Translations under genes and position numbers: made by a program
NCBI GenBank assembly: GCA_027023115.1
Contig: JALVWZ010000408.1
Location: 1 to 6,209 of the forward strand
DNA: 6,209 bases
Source of the DNA: Thermaceae bacterium
GTDB lineage: Bacteria; Deinococcota; Deinococci; Deinococcales; Marinithermaceae
Reading direction: 5' to 3'
In this document: in pieces, positions 1 through 5,022 of the stretch
Layout: each line of letters starts with the position of its first letter
Numbering within the stretch: the first letter of the stretch is position 1
Notes under the pieces: model-generated
The model's input: the letters and a program-made list of their open reading frames with translations, nothing else
Database searches by the model: none
Told to the model about the DNA's origin: nothing

Positions 1-213
1 GTACGCAGCGAAGGGGTCAAGAAGACCCCCATGGCGGCTCTCTCGCGCGGCGTCGCCGGCGTGCGCGGAGGCACGCTGATAATCAACCTGCCCGGCAGCC
101 CCAAGGGGGCGCGCGAGTCGGTAGAGGTGCTTTTGCCGATCCTGCCGCACGCGGTCGAGCAGGTGACCGGGCGCAAGGTTCCGGGAGGTTACGAACACGG
201 CCAAAACCCCTAA
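1..213 (+). CDS. MogA/MoaB-family molybdenum cofactor protein, C-terminal fragment
   Basis: The frame is open from base 1 and ends with TAA at 211-213, giving the last 70 residues; the N-terminus lies outside the window. The visible part contains [13 protein letters not shown], then [12 protein letters not shown], then [14 protein letters not shown]. This is the usual C-terminal pattern of the MogA/MoaB fold, where the NLPGSP loop belongs to the molybdopterin-binding site. Family members bind or adenylylate molybdopterin in the cytoplasm during molybdenum cofactor assembly. I cannot separate MogA from MoaB because the N-terminal half is missing. The ATG at 31 is internal and not the start: conserved sequence (KKTP) continues upstream of it. 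The moaA gene about 1.2 kb downstream fits a molybdenum cofactor locus. The stop codon overlaps the -10 hexamer of the next gene. Confidence 0.85.
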   Translation, partial: VRSEGVKKTPMAALSRGVAGVRGGTLIINLPGSPKGARESVEVLLPILPHAVEQVTGRKVPGGYEHGQNP

Positions 214-216
214 AAT
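211..216 (+). promoter_or_regulatory. -10 hexamer of a likely leaderless promoter for the aminotransferase
   Basis: TAAAAT lies six bases upstream of the ATG at 223, so transcription should begin at or next to the A of the start codon. There is no Shine-Dalgarno sequence in the six-base gap (GGGGCC). Leaderless genes of this geometry are common in Deinococcus-Thermus. The -35 is weak: TTACGA at 189-194 is the best candidate, with a 16-base spacer. The hexamer overlaps the stop codon of the preceding gene, so the aminotransferase could be transcribed independently as well as by read-through. Confidence 0.5.
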
Positions 217-222
217 GGGGCC

Positions 223-1389
223 ATGACGCACGAGAACCACTGGGCCAGTAAGCGGGTCCGGGCGATGCCCGAATCCGTTTTTCTCTTGATGGACCGGGCC
301 AAGAGCGCCGCCCGCGCCGCCGGCAAGCGGGTGATAGACCTTTCCATCGGCGCGTCCGACCTGCCGGTGCCGGGCGAGCTGATAGCCGAGCTGGAGAGCG
401 CCGCCCGCGACCCGGCCACCTGGGGTTACTGCCTCAAGAGCTGTACCGGCCGCTTCCTGGAAGAGGCCGCCAGCTGGTACGAGCGCCGCTTCGGGCTGGC
501 CCTCGACCCCGAAAGCCAAGCCCTGAGCCTGATCGGCAGCCAGGAGGGCCTGGCCCACCTGCTGCTGGCTGTGGCCGACCCGGGCGAGGCGGTGCTGATT
601 CCCGAGGTGGCCTACCCCAGCTACTGGGGGGCGGCGGCCCTGGCCGGGCTGGAGGCGGTGCCGGTTCCTCTAGGCGAGGACCTGCTGCCCCGGCTCGAGG
701 CTGTGCCCGCGGAAAAGCTGCAAAGGGCCCGCCTGCTGGTGCTCAACTACCCCAACAACCCCACCGCTGCCGTGGCCGACTACGCCTTTTGGGAACGGGT
801 GCTGGCGTTCGCCGAGCGGCACGACCTGCTGGTGGTGCACGACAACCCCTACATCGACATGGTCTACGAAGGCGAGGCGGTCAGTCCGCTGGTCCTGGAG
901 GGGGCGCTCGAGCGCACCATCGAGCTCTTCAGCTTTTCCAAGAGCTTTCACATGGGCGGGTTCCGGCTCGGGTTCGCCCTGGGCAACGCCGAAGCCATCG
1001 CCGCTTTGGAGGCGGCCAAGGCGCCGGTGGACTTCAACCAGTACCTCGGCATCCAGCGGATGGGCATAGCCGCCCTGCGCCTGCCCGCCGACCGGGTATT
1101 GCGCGACGTGCAGGTGTTTCGCGGCCGCCGCGACGCCCTGGTAGAGGCCATGCAGAGCGCCGGCGTGCCGGTGAGCCGGCCCAAGGCCAGCATGTACCTC
1201 TGGCTCAAGCTGCCAAACGGCATGGACGACGTCAAGTTCGCCCTCAGTGCGGTCGAACACGCCGGGGTGGCGCTGGCTCCGGGTCGCGGTTTTGGGCCCG
1301 GCGGTAAGGGGTACGTCCGTTTCGCGCTGGTGCAGCCGCCCGAGGTGCTGGCCGAGGCGGGGCGGCGAATAGCCCAGTTGCTCGACTGA
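223..1389 (+). CDS. Class I/II PLP-dependent aminotransferase, LL-diaminopimelate aminotransferase-like
   Basis: This is a 388-residue cytoplasmic fold-type I aminotransferase of normal length. In order it shows: an N-terminal IGASDLPVP segment; GSQEG at residues 105-109, resembling the GSKEG motif of the DapL/YfdZ-like group; NYPNNPT at 175-181; HDNPY with Asp207 (expected PLP pyridine-nitrogen partner) and Tyr210; SFSKSFHMGGFRLGF with Lys240 as the Schiff-base lysine; and a late YVRFAL arginine expected to bind the substrate carboxylate. The Gly that usually follows NNPT is Ala here. The family moves amino groups from amino acids to 2-oxo acids. The closest group suggests lysine/diaminopimelate synthesis, but substrate cannot be fixed from motifs. 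The ATG at 223 fits a leaderless promoter. The gene converges on moaA with only 16 bases between their stops, with no clear terminator. Confidence 0.88.
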   Translation: MTHENHWASKRVRAMPESVFLLMDRAKSAARAAGKRVIDLSIGASDLPVPGELIAELESAARDPATWGYCLKSCTGRFLEEAASWYERRFGLALDPESQALSLIGSQEGLAHLLLAVADPGEAVLIPEVAYPSYWGAAALAGLEAVPVPLGEDLLPRLEAVPAEKLQRARLLVLNYPNNPTAAVADYAFWERVLAFAERHDLLVVHDNPYIDMVYEGEAVSPLVLEGALERTIELFSFSKSFHMGGFRLGFALGNAEAIAALEAAKAPVDFNQYLGIQRMGIAALRLPADRVLRDVQVFRGRRDALVEAMQSAGVPVSRPKASMYLWLKLPNGMDDVKFALSAVEHAGVALAPGRGFGPGGKGYVRFALVQPPEVLAEAGRRIAQLLD

Positions 1390-1405
1390 GGGAACGAGCT
1401 TCGGC

Positions 1406-2383
1406 CTAGCCCCCAATCCCCAGCATCACCCGCTCGCGCAGGGTGGGCAGGGTGGAGCCCTGTTTGGGCTTCTTGCCGGCGGCCAGCAGCAGCGCCTCAC
1501 GCAGCGCGGCCACCGGGTCCGCCGCCGCGAAGGCGGGGGCTATGTCCAGCTCCAGCTCGGTCAGCAGGCAGGGGCGGATCTTCTTGTCGGAGGTCAGGCG
1601 CAGGCGGCTGCAGTGGGAGCAAAAGGGCTCGGAAACCGAGTTGATAAAGCCGATGGTGCCCTGGCTGCCGGCGATCCGCCAGACGCGGGCGGGCGAGCTA
1701 GGGTCGGTTTTTACCGGCTCCAACTTGCCAAAACGCTCCTCGATGCGGCGCCGCGTCTCGGCGCCGGAAACGTACTGGCGGCGGTACTCGGCGAAGGGGG
1801 CGTTGTTGAGGTGCATGTACTCGATGAAGCGAACGTGTAAGGGGCGCTCGAGGCTCATCGCCGCCAGCGCCGGCACCTCGCTCTCGTTGACGCCGCCGAT
1901 CACCACCGCGTTCAGCTTGACCGGGTGCAAGTCCAGCTCCAGCGAAAGATCTATGGCGTCGAGGACCACGTTCACGTCGCCACCGCGCGTCAGCCGACGA
2001 AAAACCTGCGGATCCACCGCGTCCAGGGATATGTTCACCCGCTGCAGGCCGGCGTCCACCAGCTCTTTGTGGCGCTTGCGGAAGATGGAGCCGTTGGTGG
2101 TGATGGCCACGTCCTTCACGCCCGGCGTGCCGGCCGCTGCGGCGATCATCTCGGGCAGCTCACGGCGCACGAGCGGCTCGCCGCCGGTGAAGCGCACCGC
2201 GTCCATCCCCAAACTGGCGGCGGCGGCCAGGAAATGGCGCACGTCGGCCACGCTTACCGTCCCCGGCGGGTCGCTCATTTCCATTCCCAGCGGGTGGCAA
2301 TAGACGCAGTGATAGTTGCAGCGCGGCGTTATCGAGATGCGCAGGTCCTTGAGAACGCGGCCGTAGTTGTCGATCAGCTTCAT
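1406..2383 (-). CDS. moaA: GTP 3',8-cyclase MoaA (radical SAM, molybdenum cofactor step 1)
   Basis: This 325-residue protein has full MoaA architecture. The radical-SAM motif CxxxCxxC is at Cys22, Cys26 and Cys29 (TPRCNYHCVYC). SAM-binding GGEP is at residues 67-70, and TTNGS follows. The second, MoaA-specific iron-sulphur site is CxxCx13C at Cys255, Cys258 and Cys272. The chain ends in the conserved Gly-Gly tail (LGIGG) that is needed in catalysis. MoaA cyclises GTP with a 5'-deoxyadenosyl radical; MoaC then makes cPMP. It acts in the cytoplasm and is oxygen-sensitive. The ATG at 2383 is chosen because conserved residues start at once (DNYGRVLKDLRIS) and GGGGAGGT lies just upstream, although the spacing to the ATG is short. 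It is transcribed away from era from a promoter inside an inverted repeat. No key residue is missing. Confidence 0.97.
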   Translation of the reverse strand: MKLIDNYGRVLKDLRISITPRCNYHCVYCHPLGMEMSDPPGTVSVADVRHFLAAAASLGMDAVRFTGGEPLVRRELPEMIAAAAGTPGVKDVAITTNGSIFRKRHKELVDAGLQRVNISLDAVDPQVFRRLTRGGDVNVVLDAIDLSLELDLHPVKLNAVVIGGVNESEVPALAAMSLERPLHVRFIEYMHLNNAPFAEYRRQYVSGAETRRRIEERFGKLEPVKTDPSSPARVWRIAGSQGTIGFINSVSEPFCSHCSRLRLTSDKKIRPCLLTELELDIAPAFAAADPVAALREALLLAAGKKPKQGSTLPTLRERVMLGIGG

Positions 2384-2399
2384 AGACCTCCCCGCCCGG

Positions 2400-2423
2400 C
2401 GTGTTGCACATTATAGCAACACG
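2400..2423. promoter_or_regulatory. Inverted repeat enclosing the moaA -10; candidate operator
   Basis: CGTGTTGC (2400-2407) is the exact reverse complement of GCAACACG (2416-2423), with an 8-base spacer. The spacer includes the moaA -10 hexamer, and the arms cover the -10 extension and the start-site region. A dimeric protein bound here should block moaA transcription. The same dyad is centred about 49 bases upstream of the era ATG. The regulator is unknown; the half-sites do not match the CRP or FNR consensus I know. Confidence 0.5.
2410..2418 (-). promoter_or_regulatory. Extended -10 promoter of moaA
   Basis: On the minus strand this reads TGCTATAAT: a perfect -10 hexamer (2410-2415) with the TGn extension. 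The expected start site is near 2403, giving a leader of about 20 bases that contains GGGGAGGT (2386-2393), the moaA ribosome binding site. No recognisable -35 lies 17 bases upstream, which is consistent with an extended -10 promoter. Confidence 0.7.
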
Positions 2424-2447
2424 AGTAGCGGCGCCGGGCCGGCCGCC

Positions 2448-2453
2448 TATACT
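2448..2453 (+). promoter_or_regulatory. -10 hexamer of a likely leaderless promoter for era
   Basis: TATACT sits seven bases before the ATG at 2461, so the transcript probably starts at the start codon. The only purine run in between is GGGGG, which is too close to the ATG to work as a ribosome binding site. I see no good -35 near 2425. It points away from the moaA promoter, and the two lie about 35 bases apart. Confidence 0.5.
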
Positions 2454-2460
2454 GGGGGCG

Positions 2461-3363
2461 ATGAGCGACGAAGACAAACGCACCTACTCCGGGTTCGTGG
2501 CAATCCTGGGTAAGCCCAACGTGGGCAAGAGCACCCTGCTCAACCAGATGCTGGGGGTCAAGGTGGCTCCCATTAGTCCCAAACCGCAGACGACGCGCAA
2601 GAGCGTGCGCGGGATATACACCGAAGGCGACCGACAGATCGTGTTCGTGGACACGCCCGGCCTTCACAAACCGGCCGACGCCCTGGGCGATTACATAAAC
2701 AGGCAGGTGCTCGAGGCCCTGGCCGACGTAGACGTGATCCTCTGGCTGGTGGACCTGCGCCACCCGCCCACGCCCGAAGACGAGCTGGTGGCGCGTACTC
2801 TCGAGCCCCTGCTGGGAAAGAAGCCGGTGTTTTTGGTGGGCAACAAGGCCGACGCCGCCAAGTACCCGGACGAAGCGCTAGAAGCCTACGCGGCCCTTCT
2901 CCCCGGCGCCGAGGTGCGCAAGATAAGCGCCCTTTCCGAGCGCGACGTGGAAAATCTGCGGGCCGAGGTTTTGGCCCTCCTGCCCGAAGGCCCCTTCTTC
3001 TACCCGCCCGACCACGCCAAGAGCGACCAACCTATCGAAGACTGGATAGCCGAGACCATCCGCGAAGAAGTAATGAAGCGGCTGCGCCAGGAAGTACCGT
3101 ACGCGGTCGCGGTCAAGGTGGAAGAAGTGGCCGAGCGCGAGAACGGCACCCTCTACGCCCGCGCCATCCTCTACGTGGAGCGGCAGGCTCACAAGCCCAT
3201 CCTCATCGGCAAGGAGGGGCGCATGTTGCGCGAGCTGGGCCGCGCGGCGCGCAAACAGCTCGAACTCTTCCTTAACCGCCCCGTTTATCTCGATCTGGAA
3301 GTAAAGGTGTACCCCAACTGGCGCAAAGACCCGGAAGCCTTGCGCGAACTGGGTTACGAGTAG
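2461..3363 (+). CDS. era: GTPase Era, 16S rRNA maturation and 30S assembly factor
   Basis: Era is 300 residues here, the normal family length. The G domain shows G1 GKPNVGKS (17-24), the switch I QTTR segment (43-46) for G2, G3 DTPG (64-67), G4 NKAD (128-131) and G5 SAL (156-158). The C-terminal KH domain carries the GxxG loop as GKEG (250-253), followed by the typical ending [14 protein letters not shown]. In the GTP form Era binds the 3' end of 16S rRNA around the anti-Shine-Dalgarno region and checks small-subunit maturation; it acts in the cytoplasm and at the membrane. The ATG at 2461 is preferred over an in-frame GTG at 2401 because homologues begin shortly before [14 protein letters not shown] and because the -10 lies inside the longer version. 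It is divergent from moaA. Its likely single-gene transcript ends before a repeat-rich region. Confidence 0.97.
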   Translation: MSDEDKRTYSGFVAILGKPNVGKSTLLNQMLGVKVAPISPKPQTTRKSVRGIYTEGDRQIVFVDTPGLHKPADALGDYINRQVLEALADVDVILWLVDLRHPPTPEDELVARTLEPLLGKKPVFLVGNKADAAKYPDEALEAYAALLPGAEVRKISALSERDVENLRAEVLALLPEGPFFYPPDHAKSDQPIEDWIAETIREEVMKRLRQEVPYAVAVKVEEVAERENGTLYARAILYVERQAHKPILIGKEGRMLRELGRAARKQLELFLNRPVYLDLEVKVYPNWRKDPEALRELGYE

Positions 3364-3381
3364 CGCGCGGAGGGAGCGGAA

Positions 3382-3423
3382 AGGCTGGCAACGCAGCCTC
3401 CTGGGGCGATTTTCGTCCGCCCC
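3382..3423 (+). terminator. Two stem-loops after era, possible terminator
   Basis: AGGCTG (3382-3387) pairs with CAGCCT (3394-3399) over a 6-base loop. GGGGCG (3403-3408) pairs with CGCCCC (3418-3423) over a 9-base loop that contains TTTT. No T-run follows the second stem, so this is not a textbook intrinsic terminator. Position, 19 bases after the era stop, is the main support. Confidence 0.35.
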
Positions 3424-3455
3424 CGCGTTCAGCGTTTGCCGCAGCGAACCGGCGG

Positions 3456-3588
3456 GGACGTAGTGCGTGGTAGGGGGTGAATGGGTTGTAGGAGGTGGGA
3501 GGCGGGGTGTAGGAAGAAAAAGACGGTACGTGGTGCGTAGTACGTGGTGATTAGGGCGTAGGAGGTGGGGTGTAGGAAGTGGGTGGAG
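3456..3588. repeat. Degenerate heptanucleotide array, 19 units in strict 7-base phase
   Basis: Cutting the sequence every seven bases from 3456 gives units such as GTGCGTG, GGAGGTG, GGGTGTA, GTACGTG and GTGCGTA. The consensus is G-[GT]-[AG]-N-G-T-[AG]. Position 1 is G in 18 of 19 units, position 5 is G in 16, position 6 is T in 14, and position 7 is a purine in all 19. GGAGGTG and GTACGTG recur exactly twice and GGGTGTA twice. The phase continues unbroken across the A-rich stretch near 3515. Open frames across it are low-complexity artefacts. It resembles in kind the heptamer short tandem repeats of cyanobacteria; its function is unknown. Confidence 0.75.
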
Positions 3589-3624
3589 TGAGAAACAGCA
3601 TCGGGCATCTGGCCCGTGCAACGC

Positions 3625-3664
3625 CCAAAACCCCCACCCCGGCCCTCCCCCAAGGGGAGGGAGC
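3625..3664 (+). repeat. REP-like palindromic unit, left copy
   Basis: A C-rich lead (3625-3644, ending in CGGCC) is followed by a perfect 8-bp hairpin: CCCTCCCC (3643-3650), loop CAA, GGGGAGGG (3654-3661). The lead matches the reverse complement of 3780-3799 at 16 of 20 positions, so this and the next unit form an inverted pair. C-rich lead plus short-loop hairpin is the form of REP elements, which are moved by RAYT-type transposases. No transposase gene is in the window. Confidence 0.65.
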
Positions 3665-3752
3665 TTCGTTTCGGCACAATCAGCGAGCCATGGCAATCTT
3701 TTCGGCTACAAACTGCAGGCCACGAGAGCTGCAAGCCACGTGCTTGTTCCTG
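3665..3752. other. Spacer between the inverted REP-like units
   Basis: These 88 bases separate the two hairpin units. They contain an 11-base direct repeat with one mismatch, TGCAGGCCACG (3714-3724) and TGCAAGCCACG (3730-3740), offset by 16 bases. I see no coding potential, promoter or RNA gene here. Confidence 0.4.
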
Positions 3753-3799
3753 CCTCCCCCACCGGGGGAGGTGGCCGCAGGCCGGAGGGGGGTTGTTGG
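3753..3799 (-). repeat. REP-like palindromic unit, right copy in inverted orientation
   Basis: CCTCCCCC (3753-3760), loop ACC, GGGGGAGG (3764-3771) forms an 8-bp hairpin. A second small hairpin follows, GGCC (3773-3776) and GGCC (3780-3783) around GCA. The outer end (3780-3799) is the inverted counterpart of the left unit's C-rich lead. Compared with the left copy it carries a few extra bases between the CGGCC box and the main hairpin. Together the two units look like one composite element of the BIME type. Confidence 0.65.
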
Positions 3800-3863
3800 A
3801 TGGGAGGTGGGATGTAGGGTGTGGGAGGTGGGTAAGTGAACTGTACGTAGTGCGTGGTAATCA
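3798..3863. repeat. Second heptamer tract with a G-quadruplex motif
   Basis: Four adjacent heptamers at 3803-3830 (GGAGGTG, GGATGTA, GGGTGTG, GGAGGTG) follow the consensus of the larger array. After a phase shift, GTACGTA, GTGCGTG and GTAATCA occupy 3843-3863. The orientation is the same as in the 3456-3588 array. The part 3802-3832 has five GGG runs (3802, 3809, 3817, 3823, 3830) with loops of 4, 5, 3 and 4 bases, which satisfies the standard G-quadruplex pattern on the plus strand. Confidence 0.65.
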
Positions 3864-3907
3864 GCCCGAATCGAGCGCGCCATGGGTGTTGGCGCGTTGC
3901 GAGGTTT

Positions 3908-3928
3908 CTACGAGCTACAAGCTATAGG
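3908..3928. repeat. Short third heptamer tract
   Basis: CTACGAG, CTACAAG and CTATAGG stand side by side, again with a 7-base period but with a different, C/T/A-led sequence. The shared period suggests the same generating process as the two G-rich tracts. With three units only, chance cannot be excluded. Confidence 0.4.
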
Positions 3929-3935
3929 CTGCTTT

Positions 3936-3972
3936 CCAAACCCCTTCCTCATCCCCACATAAAGGGAGAGAG
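3936..3972 (+). repeat. Decayed third REP-like unit
   Basis: The stretch starts CCAAACCCC, as does the left REP-like unit (CCAAAACCCCC), passes through a C/T-rich segment, and ends in AAAGGGAGAGAG in place of the GGGGAGGGAG arm. The hairpin is largely lost. It runs in the same orientation as the left unit. I read it as an eroded copy. Confidence 0.4.
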
Positions 3973-4146
3973 TTGTATCGTGCGGGCTTACTGGACGCGC
4001 GAACATGCAGTGAATGCCAACGGGAGGCGAAAAAGGCTTTGCATCGCAACGGGAAAGCGTACAAACGCGCGCAGTCCGCAATTGGCGCCAGTGTACGCCC
4101 GTATCAAGCAGTTGCGTCCATACGGCGGCGACCAACTCGATCCTGG
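3973..4146. other. Unassigned intergenic stretch
   Basis: No gene, RNA or repeat can be supported here. Several short overlapping frames exist on both strands but none has a ribosome binding site or a recognisable domain. It lies just downstream of the minus-strand secreted protein gene, whose transcript must end somewhere within it; I see no clear terminator hairpin. Confidence 0.4.
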
Positions 4147-4581
4147 TTACAATTTATAGAGCTCGAAGGTTAGTAACGATTTGTAGCTACCCAACGGTTC
4201 ATCCGGCTCGAAGTCTACCGTGAGCGGCAGGACTAGTTTGGCCGGCCCTTTCCCGAGACCAACGACCTGCTCGTACTCCGCCAGCGGACGGCCAGCCAGC
4301 CGCAACCGCTCGGGGGGCAGCACGATCGGCCCCACTAGCGGCGTCGCGCGCACTGTGAGCCGCCAACCGCAGTTGGCCACGACCTCGACGTGCAAACTGC
4401 CGGGAGCCACCTTCCCGCCTTTTACCAACAACGGAACCTGGCCGCCGGTCTGCCCGTTGATGCGCAGCATCAACACCTCGGGCATTTTCACCACGAAACG
4501 GGTACTAGTTTGGCCGCCTGCGGCCGCCGCAAAGCCTGCCAGTAACAAAGTAAGGAAGAACCAAAAGTACTCCTTGTGCAT
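4147..4581 (-). CDS. Small exported beta-rich protein of unknown function
   Basis: The product has 144 residues. A signal peptide covers about residues 1-22: MHKEYFWFFLTLLLAGF followed by AAAAGG, with likely cleavage at the Ala-rich end. The mature part (about 120 residues) alternates short hydrophobic strands and turns: FVVKMPEVLMLRI, LHVEVVANCGWRLTV, LVLPLTVDF, then GSYKSLLTFELYKL. It has a single Cys (71), so no internal disulphide. The G-Y-x-S-x-L-x-F ending resembles the last strand of pilin-like and other beta-sandwich exported domains. The ATG at 4581 is chosen over an upstream TTG at 4611 because AGGAG lies eight bases before it. It is divergent from the pilin-like and chaperone genes and shares their weaker GC bias, so it may be a minor subunit or adaptor of the same system. 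I do not recognise the family. Confidence 0.75.
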   Translation of the reverse strand: MHKEYFWFFLTLLLAGFAAAAGGQTSTRFVVKMPEVLMLRINGQTGGQVPLLVKGGKVAPGSLHVEVVANCGWRLTVRATPLVGPIVLPPERLRLAGRPLAEYEQVVGLGKGPAKLVLPLTVDFEPDEPLGSYKSLLTFELYKL

Positions 4582-4586
4582 TCTCA

Positions 4587-4600
4587 CCACTCCTGAGTGG
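4587..4600. promoter_or_regulatory. Palindrome containing the ribosome binding site of the small exported protein
   Basis: CCACTC (4587-4592) and GAGTGG (4595-4600) are perfect inverted arms around CT. On the minus strand the AGGAG ribosome binding site (4590-4594) lies at the centre. In RNA a 4-bp stem with a 6-base loop would present the site in the loop; as DNA it could be an operator. Confidence 0.35.
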
Positions 4601-4606
4601 GTGGAA

Positions 4607-4668
4607 TGCAACCGGTGCCGCGTTTTGATTGTGCAAGATGATTAGCGCCATCGTCTTGGCCGGTTGCA
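4607..4668. repeat. Spaced 9-bp inverted repeat in the divergent promoter region
   Basis: TGCAACCGG (4607-4615) is the exact reverse complement of CCGGTTGCA (4660-4668), with 44 bases between. The match goes on imperfectly outward: GTGG at 4601-4604 and CCAC at 4669-4672, offset by two bases. The enclosed DNA is comparatively AT-rich and probably holds the minus-strand promoter, though I cannot assign its hexamers. It could be a paired operator or remnant terminal repeats of a small element. Confidence 0.45.
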
Positions 4669-4810
4669 CCACTGGCTCCCCGTGCCCCTTGGTGCCCAGA
4701 TCGGGTTCACGGTTCAACGCCTCCAAGAACAGGGCCTAATCCTCAGACCCGGAGGGGATAGCGGGCCAATCCCTATTGCTACCCGTACTCATCGTATTTG
4801 CAACGATAGT
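4669..4810. other. Intergenic DNA between the inverted repeat and the CCCCC/GGGGG palindromes
   Basis: I see no coding sequence, tRNA-like fold or promoter I would defend here. The only structure is a small dyad, ATCGT (4791-4795) and ACGAT (4803-4807), around a 7-base loop, lying 13 bases upstream of the first C/G palindrome. Confidence 0.35.
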
Positions 4811-4819
4811 CCAATGGTA

Positions 4820-4856
4820 CCCCCACTTTGGGGGATATATATCTTGTGGCTATTTT
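4820..4856 (+). promoter_or_regulatory. CCCCC/GGGGG palindrome with putative promoter P1
   Basis: CCCCC (4820-4824), ACTTT, GGGGG (4830-4834) is a perfect 5-bp dyad. TTGGGG within it (4828-4833) is a possible -35; 17 bases later TATTTT (4851-4856) is a possible -10. An alternative is the alternating TA run at 4836-4842. The hexamers are poor matches, so assignment as a promoter is tentative. A protein bound to the dyad would cover the -35. Confidence 0.4.
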
Positions 4857-4873
4857 TACGTTTGCAGCGGTCA

Positions 4874-4910
4874 CCCCCCTTTTGGGGGTACAAAGAGCCG
4901 TCGCTAACTT
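4874..4910 (+). promoter_or_regulatory. Second CCCCC/GGGGG palindrome with putative promoter P2
   Basis: CCCCCC (4874-4879), TTTT, GGGGG (4884-4888) repeats the design of the upstream site. TTGGGG (4882-4887) is again followed, after exactly 17 bases, by a -10-like hexamer, TAACTT (4905-4910). From P2 the transcript of the pilin-like gene would have a leader of roughly 105 bases. Read on the opposite strand its flank GTACCCCC matches the flank of the first site (4817-4824). Confidence 0.4.
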
Positions 4911-5013
4911 CTACGCTGGTTTACGTAGACGGAGGCGACGACCCGCCAGGTCCCCAAACGGGCGCCAAGGGACGAGCGGCGAGCCAGTGGCGCGACCGAC
5001 CAAACCACAAAAC

Positions 5014-5018
5014 GGAGG
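5014..5018 (+). promoter_or_regulatory. Strong ribosome binding site of the pilin-like gene
   Basis: GGAGG ends four bases before ATG 5023 and seven before the adjacent ATG 5026. The second spacing is closer to the optimum, so translation may begin at either codon. This canonical site, unlike the leaderless genes to the left, suggests high expression from a long leader. It excludes in-frame starts further upstream, such as 4828. Confidence 0.8.
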
Positions 5019-5022
5019 AACG

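Noticed and set aside
31..213. A complete 60-residue gene starting at ATG 31
   Set aside because: The frame is open to base 1 and the conserved MogA/MoaB sequence begins upstream of that ATG, so it is the tail of a truncated gene.
670..2416. Long open frames opposite the aminotransferase and moaA
   Set aside because: They are shadow frames caused by high GC; the opposite strand carries full catalytic motifs in each case.
2401..2460. Longer Era N-terminus from a GTG at 2401
   Set aside because: The extension is not typical of Era and would contain the -10 hexamer and the operator-like repeat; start 2461 fits the family and a leaderless promoter.
3456..3863. CRISPR array
   Set aside because: The units are 7 bases long and contiguous, with no unique spacers of constant length and no cas gene.
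3429..3883. Several Pro/His/Thr-rich frames on both strands of the repeat region
   Set aside because: They are translations of 7-base repeats and C-rich hairpins, low in complexity, without ribosome binding sites, and the repeat period is not a multiple of three.
3908..4135. Transposase remnant on the minus strand, from a segment reading WTQLLDTGVHWRQL
   Set aside because: It faintly recalls the start of IS5-type transposases, but it begins with TTG without a ribosome binding site, has no downstream catalytic motif and no terminal repeats; chance is as likely.
4669..4760. tRNA-like segment (a GGTTCAAC element resembling a T-arm)
   Set aside because: No matching acceptor, anticodon or D-arm pairing can be formed around it.
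4828..5022. N-terminal extension of the pilin-like protein from 4828
   Set aside because: The added residues are Arg/Pro-rich and would bury the signal peptide; GGAGG at 5014 fixes the start at 5023 or 5026.
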